Source: Bacteroidota bacterium
GTDB taxonomy: Bacteria > Bacteroidota > Bacteroidia > Bacteroidales > FEN-979
Length of the DNA: 64,000 bases
Assembly (NCBI GenBank): GCA_026391835.1
Contig: JAPLDF010000045.1
Span: 1-64,000, forward strand
Direction: 5' to 3'
Positions 1 to 10,623 of the stretch are shown in pieces (the stretch's first letter is position 1; each line of letters opens with the position of its first letter). Under the pieces are notes generated by a model. It made no database searches, was not told where the DNA came from, and saw nothing but the letters and a program-made list of their open reading frames with translations. The position numbers and the translations under genes are program-made.

Positions 1-250
1 CCCTTGGAGGGGAGGGGGACTGACTGCCATACATGGGGTTTCTGGTGTTACATAGGCCTTGTTATTGAAGGTATTAAAAAGGGTTTAAATGCAGCAAACC
101 AATATTTGTCAACGATCAACGTCTCCCTCCCCTCCAATGGAAGAGTCGGGGAGGGGGCCTTTCAAACGCTGCACTCCAAGGGGAGGGCCAGGGAGGGGAC
201 ATTTGGCTATGAAGAACAGCATTTAGTGGGAAAATTATCAACATTACACA
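1..250. repeat. Intergenic G/C-rich inverted repeat elements
   Basis: This stretch upstream of the giant surface protein holds several copies of a purine-rich motif of the GGGGAGGGGG kind and its complement CTCCCTCCCC, arranged as short imperfect hairpins around 1-25, 120-160 and 175-205. The same sort of element recurs near 16350-16395 and 26410-26450. A short open frame crosses it (4-258) but its translation has no recognisable character and follows the repeats, so I do not call a gene. Confidence 0.55.
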
Positions 251-3200
251 ATGGATAACAGGGCACGTTTATTTGTATTTTATGTGCAACGGAGTTATTC
301 GTTGGCTACTTTGCGATCCTTTTTCAGGCAGGTGACAAGAGGTTCATTAATCCATTTGGTAACGGTTTTATTTATTTTATTTCTTTTTTCGGTTAATAAA
401 ATATCTGCACAAAATCAATGGGATGGGGATAATCCGGTGGGAAATTTATCAAATTGCAATAACTGGTATGCTGATGCATGTCCAACTATATGGAACAGCA
501 GTACAGACCTCTTGTTCAACCTTAAAAACAATGCAAGTCAGACCACAATGTTTCATGATATTGGCTGGAAAGACGTTAAATCCATTATCTATGCGGGCAC
601 TTTTCCGTATGGTGTTCCATTGATTGGAAATGGATCCTCCGGGTTCAACTTCTGGTATAAAGTTCAGAATTTCAGTACCTATGCTCAAACAATAAGTGTC
701 CCGCTAAGCGGTTATGGAACAACGTTGGAACTTGACCCGACAAATGCGGATATGACCTTCGACAATACGATCTTCAACAGCAGCAACGCAAACTATGATG
801 TTTACGGACCAAACAGCAAAATGTTAACGCTCAATGGACAACTCTTTGGAAACAGTTCGGTCTCGCTGAATATCCATGAGTACAGCAAGGTTGCCATAGG
901 TTACAACCATGGGGCGGGTTCTTTTGGCGGAGGAGCAAATGTATATACCGGAGAATTATGGTTTCAGCCCGCATCAGCAATTAACGGGGGAACCATTAAT
1001 GTAGGCAGTTCAGGAACAACGGCTAAAGTTTATTTAAATGCCACCACGGGAGGGTTGACACTCCCCAATAACCTTGTCGTCGTGGCAGGTTCCACCAGTA
1101 CGATCGGGGGACTTAACTCGTCCGGAACCAATACCTTTTCGGGGTCAGTAACTTTGAACAGCGGAGTTAATCTCGAAACTGTTTCAGGTGGTACAATAGA
1201 TTTTGCGGGAAACATTTCAGGGAATTACCCGGTGACTATTTCAAGAGTTTCGGGCGCTGCAAAAGCCATTATCAGGTACAGCACTATTGCGAAATCATAT
1301 ACAGGTACAACCACCGTTGCAAATGGAACCACCCTGGTGCTCTATACTGCAAATATTGTACCTGCAAGCAACAATTTTAGTGTCCTTTCAGGGGGTACAT
1401 TGCGAATCGGTGCTGATCAAACCATAGGTAACCTCGATTTGCCTGCTGGCAGCACTTTAATAGTCAATCCAGCAACAACCCTCATAATAAATGGGACGTA
1501 TACCGGTGGCGGGACGATTACGAATAACGGAACCATTATTTTGGTTGGGCCTTCAGCTTTCCCGGGGGCTTCGACAACAGTTTCGGCCATGGCTAACCTG
1601 ACGGTTAACAGGGCGGGGGGTGTTGTACTTGACAAGGCAATGACCGTTAGTAATGTTTTTACATTAACCAACGGAGTTGTTACAACAACAGCAGCCAATT
1701 TGCTTTCCATTTCAAATACTGCCACCTCAGCCATTGCTGGAGGCTCACCAACATCCTACATCAGTGGCCCGGTTCTATGGACTTTTCCGGCAAATTTAGC
1801 AGCTGGTTCCACATACAGCATCCCGATCGGGAAAGGCAGTTACATGCCAATGGCAATTATCGACCCGGTTACCGGGGCAGGGATCATAACGATAACAGCA
1901 GAGGTAAATAATACGCCAACAGGTGGTTCACCGGGGGGTTCACTCTCTTCTATAAGCAGTACTGAATTTTGGGTACTTACATCCACAGGTAATTTAACCA
2001 ATCACAGGGTGTCACTTACCCGACAAACCGCAGTAACGCCGTTTAACCGGATTGGGCGATCAACGACGGTTACAGGTGCCTATGCATCTGTTGGAGGCAC
2101 ACCCTCGGGAAATTCAATCATTAACTCAAACAACACAGGTGCCGGGGCTTCTCAATACTTTGTCATGGCCAAAGCTGGAGCCATCAATGTGGCCAATGCC
2201 AACCCGGCAAGCAATGGCGATTATGCTACCCTAAAAGCCGCATTTGATGCCATCAATGCATCAGCTCAAACTGGTAATAACATCTTGGTTACCATCAATG
2301 GAGGTACCGTCGAAACTGCCACCGCCACATTGAACCAGAATGCCGCCCCATGGAGTTCAATGGTCATATATCCTACGGCAACAGGTTATACCGTGAGCGG
2401 TGCCCTCGCCACGCCGCTCATATATCTCAATGGCGCTGATAATGTGACCATCAATGGCAACTATTTAGGCGGCGGGCAGACGTTGCTGCTCCGAAATACG
2501 AATGCCATCCCTTCCAACACCGGGCCTTCCATTCAATATGCCAATGGTACCCTGGCATGTACGCTTACCGGTTGTGACATTGAAAACAATGGTACAGGTG
2601 CAACTTCGGGTAGTATTTTAATTGGCACAGGTACGAATTCGGTTACCATTTCCGGCAATAAAATTCATGATGCAACAGGGGGAACTACCGGAAGGCCATT
2701 CATTGCAATTTATTCCAATAGTGTTAACAATTCAGTTACCATTGATGGCAATGATATTTACAACTGGTCCTTTACAGGTGTATTTTTAAACAACATTGCC
2801 AACGGGGCTTCTGTCACATCCAACAGTTTCTTCCAGCCAACAGATAATTCGACCGATGTGGAACAGTGCGCCATTGATGTAAGGGCCGGGATAAATCATA
2901 CCATAAGCAACAATTATATCGGCGGAAAGGCTACACATTGCGGCGGGTTGGCCTGGGTGACGAGTGCGGATGTCTATTTTACCGGCATCTATTTATCCGT
3001 AGGAACAACATCCCCTACTTCCGTCCAGGGCAATACGATTCAAAATATCAGTTTAACCAGCACAAACAGCAATACATGGGGCTCTTTGTTTTATGGGATT
3101 GAGGTTGCTGCAGGCCTGGTAAATGTCGGAACCACAACAGGCAATATCATCGGACACGCCGTTACTGCAAACAGTATTTCTATTGCCGGGACGAATACTG

Positions 3201-6200
3201 TTCCTAACTATTCAAGTCTGATAGACGGCAAGGACTCCTATACGGGCAGTTGTTTTGAAAATAATGTGTTGGCAAATTACACATATACCGGAACCGGGGC
3301 TGTATACACCTATATCCTGACACTGAATGGAAACGCCAGGAAAAACAGAATTTACAACGTCGGTTCTTCAACGGCAGGGGCCACAGGGCAGATTGACGGG
3401 ATTCACCTGACGGGAACCGGAGGCGGGGAGTGTTCAAATAATTTCATTGCCTTATCCGGCGGAAATGCAACCAATCCCACAGTTTATGGCATTTATGCGA
3501 ATGCCGCAACGGCTGCAGTCAATTATATCTATTACAATTCCATCAATATTTTCGGGACTGCCACTGCCAGCTCTTCCACCTATGCTTTCCGAAGGGCAAA
3601 CAATTCGCCTTTTGTGTTAAAGAATAATATTTTAGTGAATAACAGGTCAGCCGGGGGCAGCGGCACGCATCTGGCAATTTACATAAGCCCTACCGGATCA
3701 CTGACCTCAGATTATAACGATTTGTTCACGGCGAAGGCATCTACGCTGGGATACTGGCCGATTTCCTATTACGATTTTGCAGGCTGGAAAACAGCATCCG
3801 GCCAGGATTCACATTCCATCAATGTTGCCCCTGTTTTCGTATCCAACACCAACCTGCACCTGGTCACCTCGTCCAACGACGGGATCGATAAAAAAGGCAC
3901 CCCGCTGGGTGCTGTAACTGCAGATATTGACGGCAATGCAAGGGATGCAGTCACCCCTGATATCGGTGCCGATGAATTTGTCTCCACTTCATGTTCCCCT
4001 GTAACGGGCGGCACTGCCAGCGGTTCAACCTCCTTCTGCGGTTCGGGAACCCCGTCCATTACCGCAACCGGGTATTCAGTCATCACCGGCACCACCTACC
4101 AGTGGCAATATTCGAATGACAATTTTTCAAATGCCGGTGATGTTGCAGGGCAAATCAACCCTGCTGTTCTCACAACCGGGGTGGTATCGGTTACCACATG
4201 GTACCGGTTGAGGGTTACCTGTCCCGCCGCATTTGATACCGGCTATTCCAGTGTGGTTGCGGTTACCATAAATGTTGTGCCGGCTGCAGTAACAGTTACC
4301 CCTTCATCAGCCACGATCTGCAACGGAAATATTCAGCAGCTTGTGGCAACAGGAGGGGCCCTTCCGGTTACAATTTTAAGTGAGAACTTCAATGCCGGCA
4401 GCAATAACTGGGCGAAAATAAACAACTCCACATTCGGTACCCCTGCAAACGCTGCATGGACACTCAGGCCCGACGGGTATTCTTATACAGGAACATGGCA
4501 CAGCAACGACAATACCCAGTTTTACCTGTCGAACAGCGACGCACAAGGGAGCGGAGGCGTTACTGCCACTATCCTGAAATCTCCCGCATTCAGCACAGTT
4601 GGATATTCTGCTGCAATTCTGAGTTTTTATCATTATTTCGAACATGGTTTTACAGATCCGGCCCGGGTCGACATCTCCTCCGACGGCACAAGCTGGACCA
4701 ATTTGGATACCTATACTTCTGATCAGGGTTCCATGGCTTCATTTGACCACCCGTCCTATTCGCTGTCGGCTCCTTTCCTGAACCAACCAACAGTATATGT
4801 CCGTTTTACGTATAATGCAAATCAGCAGTATTACTGGGGGATTGATAATGTGTCCGTTACCGGAACACCTGTAGCACCGACCGTCACATGGTTACCCATC
4901 TCGGGATTGTATACGGATGCAGGTGCAACCGCGGCGTACGTCAACGGAACCAACCTTGCCACTGTTTATGCAAAACCACTGGCCACCACAACCTTTACGG
5001 CAACATCAACATCTCCTGCCGGATGCACGAGCCCGGGCAGTTCAACAATAACGGTAAACGTTCCGGTAGCTACAATCACCCCCAACGGCCCTACCACTTT
5101 TTGTGCCGGCAGTTCCGTGATTTTAACAGCATCTTTGAATAGCAGTTATTTGTGGAGTACCGGGGCAACAACCAGGGCAATCACCGCCATTGCTTCCGGA
5201 TCTTACACAGTTACAGTAACGGATGGAAACGGATGTACGGCTGCTTCTGCCGCAATTGTCATTGACGTAATCCCGGCGCCATGCGGAGTGTTGGTTACCC
5301 TGCAACCTGACATAAGCGGGTTATGCATCGGAGATACGCTTCATGTTCCAATTCATGTGACAGGTGATGACATAGGTGGCTTTATTTTTTTACTGGACTT
5401 TGATCATTCGGTTCTGCTGCAATCACCACCGGGATATTCAGATGTACACCCTGACTTTTCAGGGCCCTTGTATATTTATGATTATGATTTACTGAATACG
5501 ACTGCCTATGTTGACATATTAACGATTGATCCGTTTGTTGGCACCAATTTTACCGGTGAGAAGGTGTTCGACCTTGTATTTGTTTACGCAGGAGGTTCCA
5601 CGGATATCCATTTAAGGAGGTCTCCTGATCTGGCCTACCCGGAGTGGTGCCAGGTCCATGATGTCAACTCATTTGATATCCTGCCGGTAACCTACACTGA
5701 TATCCATGTTTCAGGATCATCTCTTCCCTTGCCGGTGGCAGTCATCACTCCCGGAGGTCCGACAACCTTTTGCCAGGGAGGATCAGTTATGCTTACTGCG
5801 TCAGGGGGCACAGCAGGTTACCTTTGGTCCAACGCAGCAACAACAGCAGCTATAACGGTTGCTGCCAGCGGCGCTTATACGGTTACCGTGACGGATGTCA
5901 ATGGATGTACTGATACAGAAAGCGCCACGGTAACGGTAAACCCATTGCCGGTAGCTGCAATAACTCCAGGTGGCCCCACGACTTTCTGTTCGGGCGGCTC
6001 GGTTGTACTTACTGCTTCCGGGGGCACAGGCTACCTTTGGTCAAATGCTGCTACAACGGCTGCCATCACAGTGGTGGCAAACGGCACATATACAGTAACG
6101 GTTACCAATGCTGCCGGCTGCAGCAATTCTGCAAGCCGGGTGGTGACGGTCAATCCATTGCCGACGGTCACCATCACTCCACCTGGACCTACCGCTATTT

Positions 6201-8686
6201 GTGCGGGGGCTTCGGTTGTCTTAACGGCCTCGGGCGGCACAGGCTACCTGTGGTCGAATGCGACTACTACTGCAGCTATAACAGTTACAGTTGCCGGAAC
6301 CTACACCGTAACAGTGACGGATGGCAGCGGCTGTACCAATACTGCCAGCCGGGTGGTTACCGTAAATGCCCTGCCTGCGGCAGTGATCACCCCCGGTGGC
6401 CCGACAACCTTTTGTGTCGGCGGTTCTGTTGTGCTTACAGCTTCCGGTGGCACTGGCTACCTCTGGTCAAATGCTGCCACAACAGCAGCCATCACAGTGG
6501 TGGCAAGCGGCACCTACACGGTAACAGTTACCAGTGCTGCAGGATGCAGCAGCATAGCCAGCCAGGTTGTTACTGTAAATCCATCACCCACCGCCGTTAT
6601 AACCCCCGGTGGCCCTACCACCTTCTGTGCCGGAGGTTCCGTTTTACTTACCGCTTCAGGCGGCACTGGCTATCTATGGTCAAATGCTGCTACAACGGCT
6701 GCCATCACAGTGGTGGCAAACGGCACATATACAGTAACGGTTACCAATGCAGCCGGTTGCAGCAATTCTGCAAGCCGGGTGGTGACGGTCAATCCATTGC
6801 CCACGGCCACCATCACACCTCCTGGACCTACCGCTATTTGTGCGGGAGCTTCGGTTGTCTTAACGGCCTCGGGCGGCACAGGCTACCTGTGGTCGAATGC
6901 TTCCACGACGGCATCCATCACGGTTACGGTTGCCGGAACCTACACGGTTACGGTGACCGATGCCAACGGCTGCACCAACACTGCCAGCCGGGTGGTTACC
7001 GTAAATGCCCTGCCTGCGGCAGTGATCACCCCCGGTGGCCCGACAACCTTCTGTGCCGGCGGCTCCGTGAGCCTGTCTGCATCAGCAAATGCTGGCTATA
7101 TCTGGAGTACAGGGGCTACAACCCAAAGCATTACCGCAACCACATCTGGTTCTTATACAGTTACCGTTACAGATGGAAATGGTTGTACGGCAGTTTCGGC
7201 GGCGACTACAGTCACGGTGAACCCATGTGCTACGGTTACGCTGCTGCCCGACCTTGCAGGGCTATGCGTGGGGAACACATTTACAGTCCACGTTGTAGTG
7301 GCAGGAACTGATGTTGAGACCATGTTCCTTTATCTTGAGTTTGACCAGGCAGTCTTAACCCCTGCCGGGGTTGGTCCTGACTATCCCAATTTTACAACCA
7401 ATGTGGCTCCGGGCCCGGGATCTGAATTTGTTGATATTCAGAGCAACAATGGAGTGGGGACAAATTTTAGCGGTGAGACCATTGTTGATCTCTATTTTAT
7501 CTACAATGGAGGGACAACTGATATTCAATTCAGTGCTTTACCTCCCAGTGTGGTACAGAATTCTTTCGGAGTTCCGATCTCTACAACCTATACCGGGACA
7601 GGCAGTATCACGGGATCAGCAAATCCTGTCGCAGTGATCACACCAGGAGGCCCGACCACTCTCTGCGCCGGCGGATCCGTGATTCTTACTGCTTCAGGCG
7701 GCACCGGCTATCTCTGGTCAAATGCTGCCACAACAGCAGCCATCACGGTGGTGGCAAGCGGCACATACACAGTAACGGTTACCAATGCTGCAGGTTGCAG
7801 CAACACAGCCAGCCAGGCGGTGACAGTCAACCCGTTGCCCACGGCAACCATCACCCCGCCAGGACCTACGGCCATTTGTGCGGGTGCCTCGGTTGTCCTT
7901 ACAGCCTCGGGTGGCACCGGTTACCTTTGGTCGAATACGGCCACCACGGCTTCCATCACGGTTACAGTTGCCGGAACCTATACAGTTACCGTGACCGATG
8001 CCAACGGCTGCAGCAATACAGCCAGCCGCGTGGTGACAGTGAACACCCTTCCCACTGCGGTGATAACACCCAACGGGCCTACAACCTTCTGCCCCGGAGG
8101 ATCTGTCATCCTTACCGCTTCCGGCGGCACAGGTTACCTCTGGTCAACCACTGCAACCACTGCAGCCATAACTGTTTTAACGACCGGGACCTATACAGTC
8201 ACCGTGACAGATGCAAACGGGTGTTCGGCAACTGCTTCCCAAACGGTTACCGTGGCGGATAACCAGCCTCCCACATTCACGGCGCCAGGCCCGATCAGTT
8301 TTTGCGTGGAAAATATCAACACTGCGGACTATTTCGATCCCACCATGGATATCACCCCGGCCAGGCCGGATTATTACCTGTTTTCGCCAGGTAATACAAC
8401 CTTAAACCTTAATCCTGCCACTTTTGCCGACAACTGCCCGCTGACCTGCAGTGTTGAAATACGCTGGCGGATCAGCTTTTTTGACGGGACCTTCCTGCCG
8501 CCGGTTCTGCCTTACAATACCGGCCAGCCATCCACCTTTGGAAGCAATATCCAGTTTCCCGGCTCTGTAACCGGCGATGTAACACATTCAATAACTTATT
8601 GGATTGTCGACTGCAATGGAAATGTATCGTTGCCCGTAACCGTAAATGTTACAATTAAACCCAGACCTGATATCATTAAAAACTGA
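251..8686 (+). CDS. Giant secreted modular surface protein (beta-helix, Ig-like and cohesin-like modules)
   Basis: A 2811-residue exported protein. A long N-region leads into a hydrophobic signal segment ending near residue 54. Residues 55-450 are low-complexity beta-strand repeats rich in G, T, N and S. Residues about 650-1243 look like a right-handed beta-helix closing with PDIGADEF. Residues 1376-1540 resemble a choice-of-anchor J/MAM-like domain. From about 1605 Ig-like repeats of 71 residues (xxITPGGPTTFCxGGSVxLTASGGTGYLWS) form a first unit, then a block of seven, then a block of three. Two cohesin-like domains (about 1678-1823 and 2326-2457) separate these blocks. The C-terminus (2672-2811) is HYR-like and ends KPRPDIIKN instead of a T9SS type A domain. 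It is probably a cell-surface adhesin or matrix protein. The role is inferred from architecture only. Confidence 0.85.
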   Translation: MDNRARLFVFYVQRSYSLATLRSFFRQVTRGSLIHLVTVLFILFLFSVNKISAQNQWDGDNPVGNLSNCNNWYADACPTIWNSSTDLLFNLKNNASQTTMFHDIGWKDVKSIIYAGTFPYGVPLIGNGSSGFNFWYKVQNFSTYAQTISVPLSGYGTTLELDPTNADMTFDNTIFNSSNANYDVYGPNSKMLTLNGQLFGNSSVSLNIHEYSKVAIGYNHGAGSFGGGANVYTGELWFQPASAINGGTINVGSSGTTAKVYLNATTGGLTLPNNLVVVAGSTSTIGGLNSSGTNTFSGSVTLNSGVNLETVSGGTIDFAGNISGNYPVTISRVSGAAKAIIRYSTIAKSYTGTTTVANGTTLVLYTANIVPASNNFSVLSGGTLRIGADQTIGNLDLPAGSTLIVNPATTLIINGTYTGGGTITNNGTIILVGPSAFPGASTTVSAMANLTVNRAGGVVLDKAMTVSNVFTLTNGVVTTTAANLLSISNTATSAIAGGSPTSYISGPVLWTFPANLAAGSTYSIPIGKGSYMPMAIIDPVTGAGIITITAEVNNTPTGGSPGGSLSSISSTEFWVLTSTGNLTNHRVSLTRQTAVTPFNRIGRSTTVTGAYASVGGTPSGNSIINSNNTGAGASQYFVMAKAGAINVANANPASNGDYATLKAAFDAINASAQTGNNILVTINGGTVETATATLNQNAAPWSSMVIYPTATGYTVSGALATPLIYLNGADNVTINGNYLGGGQTLLLRNTNAIPSNTGPSIQYANGTLACTLTGCDIENNGTGATSGSILIGTGTNSVTISGNKIHDATGGTTGRPFIAIYSNSVNNSVTIDGNDIYNWSFTGVFLNNIANGASVTSNSFFQPTDNSTDVEQCAIDVRAGINHTISNNYIGGKATHCGGLAWVTSADVYFTGIYLSVGTTSPTSVQGNTIQNISLTSTNSNTWGSLFYGIEVAAGLVNVGTTTGNIIGHAVTANSISIAGTNTVPNYSSLIDGKDSYTGSCFENNVLANYTYTGTGAVYTYILTLNGNARKNRIYNVGSSTAGATGQIDGIHLTGTGGGECSNNFIALSGGNATNPTVYGIYANAATAAVNYIYYNSINIFGTATASSSTYAFRRANNSPFVLKNNILVNNRSAGGSGTHLAIYISPTGSLTSDYNDLFTAKASTLGYWPISYYDFAGWKTASGQDSHSINVAPVFVSNTNLHLVTSSNDGIDKKGTPLGAVTADIDGNARDAVTPDIGADEFVSTSCSPVTGGTASGSTSFCGSGTPSITATGYSVITGTTYQWQYSNDNFSNAGDVAGQINPAVLTTGVVSVTTWYRLRVTCPAAFDTGYSSVVAVTINVVPAAVTVTPSSATICNGNIQQLVATGGALPVTILSENFNAGSNNWAKINNSTFGTPANAAWTLRPDGYSYTGTWHSNDNTQFYLSNSDAQGSGGVTATILKSPAFSTVGYSAAILSFYHYFEHGFTDPARVDISSDGTSWTNLDTYTSDQGSMASFDHPSYSLSAPFLNQPTVYVRFTYNANQQYYWGIDNVSVTGTPVAPTVTWLPISGLYTDAGATAAYVNGTNLATVYAKPLATTTFTATSTSPAGCTSPGSSTITVNVPVATITPNGPTTFCAGSSVILTASLNSSYLWSTGATTRAITAIASGSYTVTVTDGNGCTAASAAIVIDVIPAPCGVLVTLQPDISGLCIGDTLHVPIHVTGDDIGGFIFLLDFDHSVLLQSPPGYSDVHPDFSGPLYIYDYDLLNTTAYVDILTIDPFVGTNFTGEKVFDLVFVYAGGSTDIHLRRSPDLAYPEWCQVHDVNSFDILPVTYTDIHVSGSSLPLPVAVITPGGPTTFCQGGSVMLTASGGTAGYLWSNAATTAAITVAASGAYTVTVTDVNGCTDTESATVTVNPLPVAAITPGGPTTFCSGGSVVLTASGGTGYLWSNAATTAAITVVANGTYTVTVTNAAGCSNSASRVVTVNPLPTVTITPPGPTAICAGASVVLTASGGTGYLWSNATTTAAITVTVAGTYTVTVTDGSGCTNTASRVVTVNALPAAVITPGGPTTFCVGGSVVLTASGGTGYLWSNAATTAAITVVASGTYTVTVTSAAGCSSIASQVVTVNPSPTAVITPGGPTTFCAGGSVLLTASGGTGYLWSNAATTAAITVVANGTYTVTVTNAAGCSNSASRVVTVNPLPTATITPPGPTAICAGASVVLTASGGTGYLWSNASTTASITVTVAGTYTVTVTDANGCTNTASRVVTVNALPAAVITPGGPTTFCAGGSVSLSASANAGYIWSTGATTQSITATTSGSYTVTVTDGNGCTAVSAATTVTVNPCATVTLLPDLAGLCVGNTFTVHVVVAGTDVETMFLYLEFDQAVLTPAGVGPDYPNFTTNVAPGPGSEFVDIQSNNGVGTNFSGETIVDLYFIYNGGTTDIQFSALPPSVVQNSFGVPISTTYTGTGSITGSANPVAVITPGGPTTLCAGGSVILTASGGTGYLWSNAATTAAITVVASGTYTVTVTNAAGCSNTASQAVTVNPLPTATITPPGPTAICAGASVVLTASGGTGYLWSNTATTASITVTVAGTYTVTVTDANGCSNTASRVVTVNTLPTAVITPNGPTTFCPGGSVILTASGGTGYLWSTTATTAAITVLTTGTYTVTVTDANGCSATASQTVTVADNQPPTFTAPGPISFCVENINTADYFDPTMDITPARPDYYLFSPGNTTLNLNPATFADNCPLTCSVEIRWRISFFDGTFLPPVLPYNTGQPSTFGSNIQFPGSVTGDVTHSITYWIVDCNGNVSLPVTVNVTIKPRPDIIKN
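5953..7230 (+). repeat. Higher-order 639-bp repeat of Ig-like modules inside the giant gene
   Basis: The Ig-like units are 213 bp long and fall into two kinds by their opening: A (ITPGGPTTFC) and B (ITPPGPTAIC). The order from 5953 is A-A-B then A-A-B. The stretch from 5953 to 6591 is therefore repeated almost exactly at 6592-7230, an offset of 639 bp. Related units reappear after the second cohesin-like module, at 7630-8270. Confidence 0.8.
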
Positions 8687-8900
8687 AACCCATGAAAACA
8701 CACCGTTCCCGTCCGCCCCCCGGCGTTGACTTTGTAAACGTGAAAAAATCAGCCCGCAATGGCCCTGTTGTTAAAAAACAACTTTCGGGTTACTACGGCT
8801 GACCAGCCACAAACATCCTTAATGCAATTTATTATCACACGATTACAATTAATTCCATTCAATTTTTTTACACATCATTCACAATTAAAAAATCAAAAAA

Positions 8901-10019
8901 ATGAAAAAGCAATTATTAGTTATGGTTTTGGCGCTATTCGCCATTGGTTTATCAAACACTTATGGACAGGTAACATGTCCGATCCCGCGTCCCGTTGACC
9001 CGGTATGCCTTCCAAGCGATGCATTGCATCCGATCGCCGGTCAGCCCTACAACTATACCGTTGTGGTACCGACACCCCCGGGAACCAAAGAATATACCTG
9101 GTTTGTTACGCAGGACCCTGCTTTCATGGCTGCAGGGGTACTTACAGCGGCTCGTGAAACAGTGCCTGGTGTGCATATGGCAGCCAGCGGTGTTGGTTAC
9201 AATGACCCTTTGACAGGATTGGCTACATTGTCAATTACCTGGAAAGCCTTTGTACCGGATCCTTCATTGCCTGTGTTTGTCGTGATAAGTGTTCAGAACA
9301 CGGCATCTACACCGGATTTGTGTGTTTCACACAACATGAAGGTGTTCAAGATCCTCCCGGTAAACGCTTTTACACTTGATGTTGCCAACGTAAATGCAGC
9401 AGGAGTTGCACTGGCACTTGAAACGGCGATCGACCGTTGTATTCACGACATCGTATCAGCAAGCTACAGTGCAGCTGCACCCGAAGGCGTTTTGTACGAC
9501 TTTGGTACAGACTACCTGTACTATGTGGTTACCGCTGCCAATTTCTCCACATCCTGGAGGCCAAGCGTACAATTAGCCGGTGTGGCTGCACTGGAAACAG
9601 TGACTGCAGTCGAATGGGCGAGACCGAATGATTTTGCCTTTGCAGCGCCGCATGCAATGCCGCTGGCCGCCGGAACCTATACCTCCACAGATGCAGTACT
9701 CGCGCTTGACGCAACAGGTACGGTCGGCGCTGCCGGAGAGTGTATCCTGATCAGGGTTACCCTTGATCACACCAACGGGGCAAACCAATACCAGGGTTTG
9801 ACTGACGAGGTTATCACCCTGGCAGTAGACGGTATTACAGACATTGCTGCCATACCCCCAACTCCGGATATTCATTTCTCATCAACCCTGCCGGTTGTAA
9901 ATGCACTTTGCGGGTTAGCCGACGGATTCCAATTCGACAAGGCCGTACAAACCCTCAAGCCAAGGCCGGATATTACTGCCCCGGCTATGCCAGCCCCAGG
10001 GTTGCTGCCTGTTAAATAA
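8901..10019 (+). CDS. Secreted PKD-like domain protein, function unknown
   Basis: A 372-residue exported protein with a clear signal peptide (MKKQLLVMVLALFAIG, cleavage near residue 23). The first third has the pattern PPGTKEYTWFV ... LSITWKAF, which matches the PKD-like domain of the four following genes. The rest is not recognised. It ends with LKPRPDITAPAMPAPG, so it shares KPRPDI with the end of the giant protein just upstream. It lies 214 bp downstream of that gene on the same strand. No catalytic motif is visible. A structural surface or matrix role is an inference from context. Confidence 0.75.
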   Translation: MKKQLLVMVLALFAIGLSNTYGQVTCPIPRPVDPVCLPSDALHPIAGQPYNYTVVVPTPPGTKEYTWFVTQDPAFMAAGVLTAARETVPGVHMAASGVGYNDPLTGLATLSITWKAFVPDPSLPVFVVISVQNTASTPDLCVSHNMKVFKILPVNAFTLDVANVNAAGVALALETAIDRCIHDIVSASYSAAAPEGVLYDFGTDYLYYVVTAANFSTSWRPSVQLAGVAALETVTAVEWARPNDFAFAAPHAMPLAAGTYTSTDAVLALDATGTVGAAGECILIRVTLDHTNGANQYQGLTDEVITLAVDGITDIAAIPPTPDIHFSSTLPVVNALCGLADGFQFDKAVQTLKPRPDITAPAMPAPGLLPVK

Positions 10020-10623
10020 TCAGGCGATCGTTTAATTATTGCTTTTTCATCCTGAATGCCTTCTGCCCGGAAATATGTCCGGGCAGGGGGTTGACAGGTT
10101 AAGGAAGGCAATTGTGGTATATAAGCCTGAGGCTATGTGCTTACGACCGATTGTGTTGGAAAAACACTGCGTTTGTTCCGGCAATCCCAGGATAGCCGGT
10201 AAAAGGATGGCTGTTTTTTATTGCAGCACAAAATGCATCTGTATCAGACAATAACAACCCGATGAATGAACCGAATCAACAACAAACACGGACCCGACAT
10301 TGATGTAGGGTTTCCGGTAATGAAACGGCCACGCGACGGAACCGCAAGGAAACCCCGCGATGGAACGGAAGAAGCGTCACGCGACGGAACCGAACGAATG
10401 CCACGTGATGAAATAATCATGCGGAACCGCGGCATTCCCTCCTCCAAACGACGAACACCTGTGCGGTGCAAACCGGCCAATTGGACCGGTAATGGGAGAG
10501 CTATGCCTGGAAATAAATTACAAATTACTAATGACCAATTACAAATTACAGAACTTAATATCCTTAATTCAAGACAGCTAACAGCTAAAATCGTAAATCC
10601 AAAATCGTAAATCGTAAATCAAT
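10020..10623. repeat. 604-bp intergenic region with a 24-bp tandem array and short AT-rich repeats
   Basis: Positions 10331-10424 hold about four degenerate 24-bp units with the core CGCGACGGAACCG. Read in one + frame they would encode PRDGT-type octapeptides, but the frame has no signal or known domain and the opposite strand is equally open. Positions 10512-10620 hold ATTACAAATTAC and AAATCGTAAATC words. The last of these touches the TTG start of the next gene. I see no other gene here. Confidence 0.6.

Noticed and set aside
4-258. 84-residue frame at the window start
   Set aside because: It overlaps the start of the giant gene, is built on G-rich inverted repeats and has no signal or domain.
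6037-7311. 424-residue frame inside the giant gene
   Set aside because: It is a shifted reading of the 213-bp Ig-like repeats; the main frame has a signal peptide and clear domains.
10244-10610. Frames of 114 (+) and 78 (-) residues over the 24-bp array
   Set aside because: Both strands are open because of the tandem repeat; RDGT and VPSRG octapeptides mirror the DNA unit and no domain or signal is present.
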